A stretch of DNA of 64,000 nt, taken from assembly GCA_002286715.1 (NCBI GenBank), contig NSJX01000033.1, positions 268,897-332,896 on the forward strand, in the 5' to 3' direction. Numbering within the stretch: position 1 is the stretch's first letter; the number at the start of each line of letters is the position of its first letter. This document shows positions 11,103 through 21,796 of this stretch, piece after piece. The position numbers and the translations under genes are program-made. Below the pieces are notes generated by a model that was not told the DNA's origin, made no database searches, and saw nothing but the letters and a program-made list of their open reading frames with translations. The DNA comes from Dentipellis sp. KUC8613. Taxonomy: Eukaryota > Basidiomycota > Agaricomycetes > Russulales > Hericiaceae.

Positions 11103-13055
11103 TCTTCGACAACTACGCAAGGGAGTGGGCCGGGACACAGAAGCGGCTGGAGTGGCACCCATGCCCAGCTCATCGATGGAATAGAGCGTCGTCGACGAGG
11201 GGCCACAGTGGATGTTGTCGGAGGGCTTGCATGGGGCCGATAGATCTCCTCGGAGGACTACATGGATCGAACGTAAGACTAGGCAGCCGTTGCCGCCTCC
11301 GAATCATGTGGGATTCGAGCAGTGAGACTAGAACAAAGGCACCCGAAGGACCCGACGAGTCAATATTTCGATTGATGATGGCGTGTATGTATGTGTTCCT
11401 CCTATCCACAAGAAAGCGGATCGGCGTACGTCCGGGCGGCGGGGAGCGCATGTGGGGCTACTAAATTAGGACAGTGATGTACGATATTTGAGCCGAAAGC
11501 GCTCACTTTGTTGCAAATTGGGTTGGAAATTCTGCCAACGTGGGTTGGCGGGTTCGGAAGTGACCCATATGCTGCGCAGTACGGTTCACGAAGAGTTCAT
11601 GCAAAGATGATGCCTTTTTTCCGAAAGTCCACCACGATGCAGCGGCGTCCTTGGAAGATTTGAGGCCGATATGGAAGACGAGAGACCCCTTTCGCCCTAT
11701 TTCGACGGGGTCGTCACCTTGAAAATTGGAGGTGATTTCGTACCTAATCCAGCGACGGGCGAAACGAATCTTCCACCGCAGTAGTGAAAGCGCCTCATAG
11801 GGTCACAATACAGCTACGCCGTGGTCCCCGGTTTCGGATAGTCTTGCCATGGTTTCTAGACTCATTCAGGACGTCAGAACGAGGGCCACTTCCCGACTAT
11901 AGACAGTAGACTGCGGCCCCCTGGCATTGAATTGCATAAATTTAATCTGTATATTGGAGATCAAGTGCCGGGTACGATACGGGCACTTACTGATATGCCG
12001 CGGCCCCGCTCGAGGTCATTAATTGACGTTCATTTCCACCCGTCTTGCAACGCGACGAGCCATGGAGCAGACCGGAAGCGACTGTTATCACGCCTTCCAT
12101 CTGTATAGCCAAGAGTCCACAAATGAGCAATTCGGCAGATCGAGACCGTGCAGCCGAGGAAGAGAAAGCCAGAGAACAACCGGAACTGCGCCACGGAAAT
12201 TCGTGAAGTAGATGGTCTTCCTCCATACCCTCGGAGTCTGAGTAAGTCTTCTTTGCAGGCCACGGGGCCTAGAGTATAGACTTTGGCGATGACAGCCGGT
12301 TCCACCAAGACGAGACAACAGACCTTGGTCAAGCATATAACAGGGTGCCACGCACCGATATACACGCCCGCGCAGCCATGCCATCCGCAATCGCAACTCG
12401 TCGCAGGCTTCATGTCCGAGTTCTCCTTACGAGGCCGATCTTGACGAGGAGCGTCGGTCGAACACGACTCGAGTCTAAGGTATTAGTTCTCTGGCCTTCT
12501 TTCCATAGCTTCGCTGAGACCAAAATTTGCGTAGATTTGGAGAGGGACCGCCGCGAATGTTTCGGGGTGCAACATGAGGTGAGAACATGAGAGAACTGGC
12601 AGAGCAGCGACCACCGCTGCAACGGCAGGGGAGGATGAGCAGGGACCACGTGAAGTGCACGTGGTCGCGTCGCGATTGCCAAGGTACACCCAACTCCCTC
12701 GCTCACCCTCCGTGGCCGACTTGGACCCCGCCAGACGCCGGCTCACGGTGTCTATCCTCTGTTCCATCTCCACCTATCAGTAACACCTTCCTCAAAATGG
12801 AATTGTTGTACCGGCACGACAGCTACCCTTACAATTGAAACATCCCTGGATGTAGTCATCTTGAGGTGCGGGTCAATTCAATTCGTTGTCGCGATGCGTG
12901 CTAGGGACACGAACGGGTGCAGACTGGTTCTCGTCCTTGTGGATAGCGTCATAGCTTGTGGCTTTCCCCTCTGACATTGAGCAGGCCCGGATAACCATGT
13001 TGACGCCGATATGAGGCATCCTTCACTTCTAGAGGCCGGTACGAAGGTACCCGCA

Positions 13056-13065
13056 AATATAAATA
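13056..13065 (+). promoter_or_regulatory. TATA box of SDR copy B
   Basis: AATATAAATA lies about 100 nt upstream of the ATG at 13163, the same spacing as in copy A. Confidence 0.5.
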
Positions 13066-13162
13066 TTGGACCTCATCTTGACTAGGATCAGCATACTCAC
13101 CCTCTTTCTGACTGCCTTCCGCACCCAACCACCCCTCTAGCTACTCTCTACTTCGCTCTACA

Positions 13163-14367
13163 ATGTCTGGCCCACTGGTCTGGCTCATCACTGGGACGTC
13201 GTAAGTTATCCCCACCATTATTCGTCTGCACTCTTCTGACGCTCTGGCAGCGCCGGACTCGGTCGCCTCATGACTCTCGAGGCCCTAAAACGCGGTGATA
13301 AGGTCATTGCGACCGCCCGGGGCCGCTCCGTTGAGAAGCTCAACGAGCTCAAAGAGAAGGGTGCTGATGTCCTCGAGCTTGAAGTCACCGCCCCCCTTGA
13401 GGAGCTTCACGAGGTCGCCAAGAAGGCGATTGCGATACACGGGCGGGTCGATGTCCTTGTCAACAACGCTGGGTACCTCGCGGGCGGTGCACTCGAGGAA
13501 ACTACGTGAGCCTCTACATTAAATCAATTCAAACGACAGCAACTCACTTTGCCGCAGTCCAAAAGAGACCTACGATCAGTTCAAGTGTGTCTTGTCCTCT
13601 AATTATACTTCTGCCTTCTCTGACGACATTCGACAGCACAAATATCTTCGGAGGCTTGAACGTTGCCCGTGCCTTCCTCCCTTACATGCGGCCTCGTAAG
13701 ACAGGAACCGTCGTCTGGATCGGCTCTATCGCTGGCTGGGAGTAAGTCCCAGCGCCTTTGATCCAACCGATGTGGACTGACTTTTTTTCCAGGGGTGTCG
13801 CTGGCGCTGGTCTTTACGGCGCAACGAAGTCCGCCGTCCGCAGTAAGTCCCTACGTGGTCCATGCATAATCTCGAATCACTCTGCTGACGACTTCATCAT
13901 TATCCCAGCTATCTCAATGGCCATGGACAACGAGCTGCAGCCCCTCGGCCTGCGCAGCATGAACTTCGAATTCGGCTACTTCCGCACGACCTTCCTCGCC
14001 CCGAGCCAGCGCACCAGCACGGACACGCGCATCGCCGACTACGACGAGGTCTGCGGCGCCGTCGCGGCCGCTCTTGTCGGTAAGTCTCTGCCCGCCTGGA
14101 GTATCAAGACTTCGGACGAGAAGCTGATCGGCTGTCTGCGATCCAGCGTATGACGGCAAACAGCCAAGCGACCCCGTGAAGGGAATCAAAATCATGGTGG
14201 ACCTCATCCGCGGCGAGGGCATCGCAGAGGGCAGGAAGGTGCCGCACACGATCCAGTTTGGATCGGATACCTTGAAGACGGTGAAGGAGTTCTGCGCGGA
14301 GACGACGAGCCGCATCGAGGAGTGGGGCGACGTCTTTGCGTCGACTGACTTCCCTAAGGGCACGTAA
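13163..14367 (+). CDS. short-chain dehydrogenase/reductase, copy B
   Basis: Exons 13163-13200, 13251-13505, 13558-13584, 13637-13741, 13793-13842, 13909-14079 and 14147-14367 encode 288 aa, with exon lengths identical to copies A, C and D. The SDR signature is complete: TGTSAGLG, VNNAG, the Ser of GSIAG and YGATK. It differs from A, C and D in having Gly instead of Cys after the catalytic Tyr, and it carries the KEKGADVLELEV variant of the central block. It is divergently arranged with copy A and followed by copy C in the same direction. Function: NAD(P)-dependent oxidoreductase of unknown substrate. Confidence 0.93.
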
Positions 14368-15568
14368 TCCCAGAAGTCAACTCGGACGTTACTTCGTGAT
14401 GATACGACTGTACGATGGTGGATGTGTTGTATGCTAATGCGATGTGAAAAAATCTAGATAGGATAGGGATCCCGATCGGCGATTTCTCTGCACTTACAGG
14501 AGTCAACGCGCGTGTTAACCTCGAAAGCGACTCCGATCTTCCATCGGGCTATTGTGAAACTATGCATGCGCACGCCGTCGCATGATTCTTCGGGTTTGAT
14601 TGGAAAATGGGGATAATCATCCTGGACCACCGCCTTGGTATATGCTTCGAAATACAGCTGACTTCCTTTTCCCCATATGTAGAGTCGGGTTGCACACTAA
14701 GTATAACATTCGGCCTCGGCCACTCTGTAATGCTTTGAGTAGTCATGAGGATCCAGCGACGCAAGAATGGCCTCTCGGGATTGATCAAGTCGTGCAGTAC
14801 TAGGCATGGAAGCATATATTCGAATTTCGTTACATATTCTGGATCACAAGTGACCGCGTGGGCGCTTGTTTGTCGCTATTTGTCGCGGCTCCTCGGCAAC
14901 GGGCCTCTTGCTCAGAATATTTGGCATTCCCATATCCCGATTCCTCATATGCCGACTTCTATCTCCCAATGTTTGAGGCCTTGAATGACGACTAATGTTT
15001 GCAGCCTTCCAGCGTCCCATATGTCCCGAGAACGTCCGACTAATGATCAACGCATGCGGTATTTAAACTAGGCACCGCGCGCGATGTGGGTCGTTGCGTA
15101 CGACTTCGGGTCGCCGGGTCATCTACGATAATTGCCGGGCGCAAACATTGTGAGTCGCTCAAGGTTCTCATGTTCTGTGGCCGTGGGAGATGTGTGTGGA
15201 TGTATATGTATTCACCCACTTGGACGCTACAATGTGTCTCGTAGCCGAGCCCGAGCCCGGTGACCGAGGCCGAGGCGTTGCAAGATAGGCGCGAAGTCCT
15301 CAGTGGGTTCCCGTGCGCAGTGGTGCGCAGATCTCATCAGGGCACTCGGGCTGTAAGAGCATCGATATCGAAGCACGGACATGATCATGTCGCCCCCGAG
15401 ATGAACCCGCTGCGGGGCGTCGTTCCACTTCGCCCGAATCCACATACGACGACCGTACCGCGACCGTGGTGATGCCCGTCTGTGATGCCTATGCTAGTTG
15501 GGTGGATCTGCAGGGTGCCGTCGCTATCTTCTGCGTCTATCCACTGTGTTCGGTGGGTTTGGTTTTGG
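14368..15568. other. intergenic between SDR B and C
   Basis: No gene was recognised in 1.2 kb. The distal part belongs to the copy C promoter, which resembles the copy D promoter. Confidence 0.5.
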
Positions 15569-15577
15569 TATAAATGG
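15569..15577 (+). promoter_or_regulatory. TATA box of SDR copy C (promoter shared with D)
   Basis: TATAAATGG lies 133 nt upstream of the ATG. The element, the GGTGGGTT block before it and a downstream run of AGCTCTCC-type repeats recur upstream of copy D. Confidence 0.55.
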
Positions 15578-15701
15578 TGACTGTGCAAGGCTGCAACCGG
15601 CATCATCACCACTCCTACTCATCCCTCCAGCTCTCCAGCTCTCCGGCTCTCCAGTTCTAACAGTTTACCTACTCCACCAACCCTCTCAACCAATCTAAAA
15701 C

Positions 15702-16899
15702 ATGTCTGGGCAACTCGTCTGGCTCATCACCGGTACCTCGTAAGTATCCACTGCTTTACCTCTTCAAACTATTCGCTCATGCATCTTACTTACCAGTGCC
15801 GGCCTTGGTCGCCTCATGACCCTCGAGGCCCTCAAGCGCGGTGATAAGGTTATCGCGACCGCCCGAGGCCGCTCCGTCGAGAAGCTCAGCGAGCTGAAGG
15901 CGCAGGGCGCCGATGTCATCGAGCTCGATGTCACCGCGCCTCTCGAGACGCTTCACGAGATCGCCAAGAAGGCGGTTGCTATCCACGGCCGCATCGACGT
16001 CCTCGTGAACAATGCCGGCTACCTTGCTGGCGGCGCACTTGAGGAGACGACGTGAGTCCCCTGAAGCATAGAGACAGGTGATAGCTGCTAACGGCTCGCG
16101 CAGTCCTGAAGAGACTTACGACCAGTTCAAGTATGCATCATTTCTCGATATCACGCGTGCCGTTTGCTGACGATCCTCTGCAGCACCAACATCTTTGGTG
16201 CCTTGAACATCGCTCGTGCCTTCCTTCCCTACATGAGGCCCCGCAAGACAGGAACTGTCGTCTGGATCGGCTCTATCGCCGGCTGGGAGTAAGTCCAAGC
16301 TCTCCTTCATCCAACTAGCCCATATTGACATTCACCTCCAGGGGCATCGCCAGCGCAGGTCTCTACTGCGCAACTAAGACCGCCATTCGCTGTAAGTCTG
16401 CTCATGGCACGCACTCATATAACTTCGCTGACCATGATATACAGCTCTGTCGATGGCAATGGACAACGAGCTGCAGCCCCTCGGCCTGCGCAGCATGAAC
16501 TTCGAGTTCGGCTACTTCCGCACGACCTTCCTCGCCCCCAGCCAGCGCACCGAAAGCACCACGCGCATCGCGGACTACGACGCCGCCTGCGGTGCCGCGG
16601 CCGCCGCTCTCGCCGGTGAGTGTTTCGACAGCAAATGCCTCTGACAGCCCACTGATCCGGATTCTGTCTGGTACGCAGCGTACGACGGGAAGCAGCCCGG
16701 CGACCCCATCAAGGGCATCAAGGTCATGGTCGACCTCATCCGCGGAGAGGGCGTCGCCGCGGGCAGGGAGGTGCCGCATACGATTCAGTTCGGCTCGGAT
16801 ACGCTGAAGACGGTCAGGGAGTTCTGCGAGGAGACCACGGGCCGCATTGACGAGTGGGAGGATGTGTTTGCGTCGACTGATTTCCCGAAGGGCACGTAG
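15702..16899 (+). CDS. short-chain dehydrogenase/reductase, copy C
   Basis: Exons 15702-15739, 15797-16051, 16104-16130, 16184-16288, 16342-16391, 16445-16615 and 16679-16899 encode 288 aa. All SDR motifs are present (TGTSAGLG, VNNAG, GSIAG, YCATK). It is closest by eye to copies A (shared KAQGADVIELDV block) and D (shared ETLHEIAKKAV block and promoter). The gene lies between copy B and an alpha/beta hydrolase on the same strand. Intron positions are conserved to the nucleotide relative to the other three copies, so the duplications are recent relative to intron turnover. Substrate unknown. Confidence 0.93.
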
Positions 16900-17789
16900 A
16901 AGGATCTGAGCGTTGGCTAGTTGGCGTTGGGATTGGTAACATTGGACTTTTGGAGGAATGCACTTATAATTAGACTAGGGTACATAATTCGGGTAATATG
17001 GACGCTTGTTTAAGAGACGTGGCGCACTTGAATGTATCCTACAATCAATTGCTATATCCCTTTTTCTCCATCCACTGATGCCTGTCGACGTTTCAGCATT
17101 TGCTACAGACGACTCGGACCTGCGAAGGCCACCCTGGGAGATATTCGGACGCCCCGGAGGTCCTTGAAGTCATCTCCCTATAGTATACCGCAATATCCGC
17201 TGCCCCGGATCAAAGATCCTTGCAGTACCAAGCCAGCATCTCATCAATAGTTCCGTTTGGCCCGCCCGCCGCTCGCATTACTTACAAACCTACCCGAGCC
17301 ACCATTGAGATCGCCGTCAACTCAGGACCGTGACACAGGTGAGTACGCCGCTGCACCATTCGCGTTGACGTCTTCCAGCTCTGAACCCAAGTCTCTCCAA
17401 TTTTTCTGGCCATCATCTAAAAATCACGCGTATCGGCGGGACAAACCTCCTGCGGGCGGCTTGGCAAGTCACGGTCGGTACGATGCTCGTGGCCAAGGGA
17501 CTAGAATCGTTTGCAATTGATCATCCATGCCCGAGTCGTGTACGCGTCAAGTTTTCGCTGGCTGTGCTTGCTCCGTCATCTGCGCACAGTTGAAATTTCC
17601 AGCGCATGCGCATGCGCAGATCAGGGCTGGCGCTGCGAGTCCGGCGGCGTCTGTGTGACTGACCTTCCTAACTCTTAAGAGGCCGTCTGAGGGTGATCGT
17701 TCTCACAAGGTTCGCGTCTTCTTCCTTCCCTCGTCTTTCTCTACCACCCCTCCGGTATTGCTTGGATTCGACATCCAACGGTCACTACG
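16900..17789. other. intergenic between SDR C and hydrolase
   Basis: Nothing coding could be supported in 0.9 kb. It should contain the SDR C 3' end and the promoter of the next gene. Confidence 0.5.
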
Positions 17790-19112
17790 ATGTTCGAATT
17801 TCGCCATCAGCCTTTCAAAGGCGTCTACTGGACCTTGGTCGGCCTCAGCATCGTCGTCCGGCTGCCCTACTGGTCCCTCACATGGCTGGTCCCCGCATGG
17901 CGCCCACGCCGCTCCTGGGGCCTCGCGCGCACGCTGACCGTCGCCATCGTGCAGAACGTCGTCGACGGGTTCTACCGCACGGACATGGAGCTGATGAAGG
18001 ACGACCCGCACAAGAACGCGGCGCGCGCAGACGAGATGGGGCTCGTGTGGATCGACGGCGTGCCCGATGATTGGATCACGGGCGAGGTCAAGGAGGTCGC
18101 GGAGCTGAATGAGGTCGTCCCGGAGAAGATTGCTGGGTACTGGTATGGCCCGCGTGGGGAGGATGGCAAGGCGGGTCAGCCTGCTGCGCCTGGGGAGAAG
18201 GTACTTTACTGGCTGCACGGTGCGTATCGCCCTTCTCGTCAACTGAACGACTGCTCAATTTCGCATCTCGGCGTCCTCGCAGGTGGAGCCTACCTCGTAC
18301 GTCTAGTAACTCCGTCTATGACATCTATGACTGATACTGAATAATTTTCGTAGGGCGGTAGCATCAGCCCCGACACCCGACACCGCCTGTACGAGAACCT
18401 GCAAGACAACAACGGGATCTTCCCCCGCCTCTTCGGCGTCGAATACCGTGTATCCTCCGCCGCGCCCTTCCCCTCCGCAAACCCCTTCCCCGCCGCGCTC
18501 CTCGACGGGCTCGCCGGCTACCGCTACCTCGTGCACACGCTCCACTTCTCGCCAGACAACATCGTCCTCGGCGGCGACTCCGCCGGCGGGCACCTCGCGC
18601 TCAGCCTCGCACGCTACCTCGCGCTCGCCGCGCTGCCCGGCGCGCCTCAGCCGCGCGGCCTGCTGCTGTTCTCGCCGACGCTCGACTGGGGCTGCACGCA
18701 CGACACAACGCCGGACTGCTCCATGGCGCGCAACGCGCGCTCGGACGTCGTCGCCGCCATCCTCAAGGCCGGGTACACGCCGCGCGCGCTCCGCGGGAAG
18801 CTGCCCCCCGACGCGGCGACGCGCAACCCGTGGATCTCGCCCGCGTCGCTCGAGCTGGAGCACACGGACGACCTCTTTGCCGGCCTCCCCCCGACGTGCA
18901 TCGTCGCGGCCGGCGCGGAGCAGACGGTCGATGCGATGCGCACCGGGCGGGATAGTCTCGTGCGCGATCTGGGACAGGGCAAGGTGCGCTATTTGGAGTA
19001 TGAGGATGCGTACCATGATTTCTTGACGACGAGCTGGGAGCCGGAGAGGACGCAGGCGGTGAAGGATCTCGTGGAGTGGTATAATGAGATTTTTGGTACC
19101 TCTTCGGCTTGA
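17790..19112 (+). CDS. membrane-anchored alpha/beta hydrolase (HSL/esterase family)
   Basis: Three exons: 17790-18219, 18283-18296 (only 14 nt) and 18354-19112, giving 400 aa. An N-terminal hydrophobic segment (about residues 12-35) looks like a signal anchor. The oxyanion motif HGGAY is split: HG is in exon 1 and GAYL is encoded by the microexon. The nucleophile elbow GDSAGG is perfect. The acidic residue and His are expected in the VAAGAEQ and YHDFL regions near the C-terminus. It probably acts as an esterase or lipase on the ER or lipid-droplet surface (inference from anchor and family). The frame is lost if the microexon is skipped. It is tail-to-tail with the mannosyltransferase gene. 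Confidence 0.9.
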
Positions 19113-19487
19113 TTTTCTCTTCTGGATGGCTTGCACGCTCACACACACTCGCTCTATTGCTCTGTGTATATTCGCGATTCGGAACTTCGATTTCGTGTCC
19201 CCCACATTCACTATTGGACGCTCTCGCCTCCTAACTTATCTTCTTCGACTTTTTGTTCATCTTACAGCATATAAAACCTCGACCCATCTGTCCTTAAATA
19301 CTTAATTATCTGTCCCTGTCCAGGAATTATTACGGTTCTCCCCGAAGAACCAGCCGTGTACTGAGCCTATCACCAAAATACCATTACCATCAGCACCACA
19401 CCAACACGACCCCTCGTACCGTGCCATATCTGTAGCCTATGTACACGCAAGCTCACCCCATTATGCCTCCATCACCCCAGCGCGCAC

Positions 19488-21245
19488 TCATGGCATCTTG
19501 AAGCTCCGGTCATGGCGCACCTTCACCGCATCCGGCTTGGTCGACTTCTCCGGCATGCGCTCCCAGATGGGGTCTACATCCGGGCCATCGAGGTCACCAG
19601 CGCCGTCCCAGCCCCAGCACCACACTGTTTATCGCACAAATGCATCAGCATGATCCAGAAAATATAAGACGAGGGAAGGAAGACGCACCGTGGTCGGGCC
19701 CGGGGACAAAGTCGACCGCCTCGCCCTCTTCCTCGGTGAACAGCCGATCGTGCGGGCCGAACCAAGAGCGGTCCTGCGGATCCGTGCGCGGGTTGTCGGG
19801 CAGCCCGCCGAGGCGGACGTAGCCGCGGATCGAGGTCAAGTTCCTGCGCTGCGGGTGGATGATATCAAAGACCCTCTGCGGCCCCAATTCCATGAACACA
19901 TCGTCGAACGCGGGGGGGATGACATGGCACTCACCCGGTCGTACGCGAGCTTGACACGCGGCACCATCAGAATGCGGCCATAGCCCGCCGCCCAGTAGTC
20001 GTTGCAGATGAGCGAGCACTCGGACGCGGAGCACTCGCCGTCGGTGATGCGCGCCATGCGGAAGCGGACGTGCGGCGGGCTGTAGAACGGCGCGGGGTCG
20101 AGCACGGCGACGCCGTTCCAGCAGGACTGCACCTGCATCGGCAGGTGCCGTTGGAAGCGCTCCGACGACTGCGCGTGCTGGAAGACGCTCTCGAACGGCT
20201 CGTTGTTGAGCGCCGTGCCGTTGATGTCGCGCGCGACCCAGTTGTCGTAGAACACGGGCGAGCCCTGTGGTCGTGCGCAGAGAGTGGATTAGTGGGAAGT
20301 CGGTGGGGCAACAGGGGGGAGGGGAGAACGCACGATCTCGTCGTTGTACATGTAGTCCGCGGCGCAGGTGATGCCTGCGTTGTTGCGGCGGCTCTGCCAG
20401 ATGAGCTCGAGGAGGTCGTCGACGCAGGGGAGGATGTCGTTCATGAAGATTATCGAGTCGAAGTACTCGTTCTCGGCGTCGCGCAGCTCGTGCAGCGGCA
20501 CGAACGCGGCGTTGCGCACCTCGGCGAGGTACTCGATGCGGTGGTTGAACGCGCCGCGCGTGCGCTGCGACGTGCGGATCGTGATGCGCATGCCGACGCT
20601 GCGCGTGAGCGCGTCGAAGATGCGCAGCAGCGCCTTCGTCTGGTCCGTCGACCCGTTCTCGTAGATCGACACGAACACGTTGTGGTACCCGAGCACCGCG
20701 GCAACGCGGAAGAGCGTCGCGAAGAGGTCTGGGATGATGTCGAACGAGTTGTAGAGGTTGATTGCGAAGAAGTACTTGTGCTCGCCCCCGGAGAGGTCGC
20801 GCCGGTGCTTGTAGTACTGCGTTTCGACTTGGTTCGGGAGCGGGACGGGGTCAAGGCCGCCAAGGCCGAGGTCCATGAGCCAGGAGGAGGACTGCGCGGC
20901 GTTGTGGCCGATAAGCGGCGCGTAGCGGTCGCGGACCTGCTGCACGTAGAGCGGGCTCGCGTTGCGCGTGCACTCGCGGGTGTGATGTGGCGAGAGGGAG
21001 GTGAGGAGATCAAGCACGCGACGGCGCTGCTCGAGAGTCGGCAGGGAGACGGGATGGCGGGTGTTCAAGCGGCTGGAGGAGTATGTTGGGGCGTGTCCAC
21101 CGCGCCATGCTGTCGAGGGTGCGGTGCTAGGTGCGAATGTGCGGGTGAGGAGGGCACCGATGAGGATGCCGAGAACTATGGCTACAGGAGTGGGGATCTG
21201 GCGGGCGAGGGTGAAGAGGCGGCTGCTTTGACTTTTGGGATGCAT
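19488..21245 (-). CDS. CAP59/CMT1-type alpha-1,3-mannosyltransferase
   Basis: Four exons: 21245-20334, 20264-19935, 19875-19689 and 19624-19488, giving about 521 aa. The short cytosolic N-terminus is followed by one TM helix (about residues 18-36), as in a Golgi type II glycosyltransferase. The blocks HKYFFAINLYNS, VSIYENGSTDQTK and FMNDILPCVDDLLEL followed by CAADY match what I know of the cryptococcal CAP59/CMT1 family, which transfers mannose from GDP-mannose in capsule and cell-wall glycan synthesis. The C-terminus ends in a Trp/Asp-rich tail typical of the family. The divergent neighbour at 21797 also encodes a type II membrane protein with a hydrolase-like fold, suggesting joint work on glycans (inference). 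The acceptor of exon 3 (19875) is the least certain splice. Confidence 0.88.
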
Positions 21246-21796
21246 GGTGGACTGTTCAGCGGTGCTGTCGGGGTATGTACTCTGCGGCGGCTACTGGCTG
21301 AACGATGAAGAAAAGCCTGAGTTCAATGTATCGCGAGATAATGAGTGACGTACCAGCGATGCAGTACACTCAAGGCTAGCGCAAAACTGAGTGAACGACT
21401 TCCGGGTTGCTCGTAGCTAGTCAAGCGCTAGACGCTGACGACTGAACCGATAGATAGACGTTATTAGCTCCATATATCGAGGGAGATATCGTGACATACT
21501 GTGTGGTCGAACGGGGGCCGTAATGGTGACAGCTCACTCGAGTTCACCGCAAAACTGAACGAACAGTTTCTGAGGGGCTCGGTCTATCAAAGGCACAATA
21601 TTCCGAGCTTGAGAACAGAATAAATGAGCCCGAGAGCCTCGAATACGCGAGTTCGTGGCTTGAGCGGAGGTGGTGGACGGAGGAGAGCGCGGAGCAAACT
21701 TCGCTTGGCGGGTTCGGCGAGCTCCGTCCACGGCCTGGCACCTCCTTCCTCTCGCCGCCATCCCGCCTCCCGCCCTCTTCGTCGACGCTCTGCACG
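21246..21796. other. bidirectional promoter of glycan gene pair
   Basis: A 0.55-kb divergent gap. No clear TATA box or gene was seen. Confidence 0.4.

Larger units (their letters stand above)
11000..13162. other. shared divergent intergenic region of SDR A and B
   Basis: No coding region with recognisable domains or splice structure was found in 2.2 kb. Each end carries a TATA-like box close to the adjoining SDR gene. Short frames on both strands between 12.0 and 12.7 kb look like chance. Confidence 0.5.

Noticed and set aside
20070..21308. 412-codon plus-strand frame
   Set aside because: It is the GC-rich shadow of the CAP59-type gene on the minus strand, which has clear family motifs.
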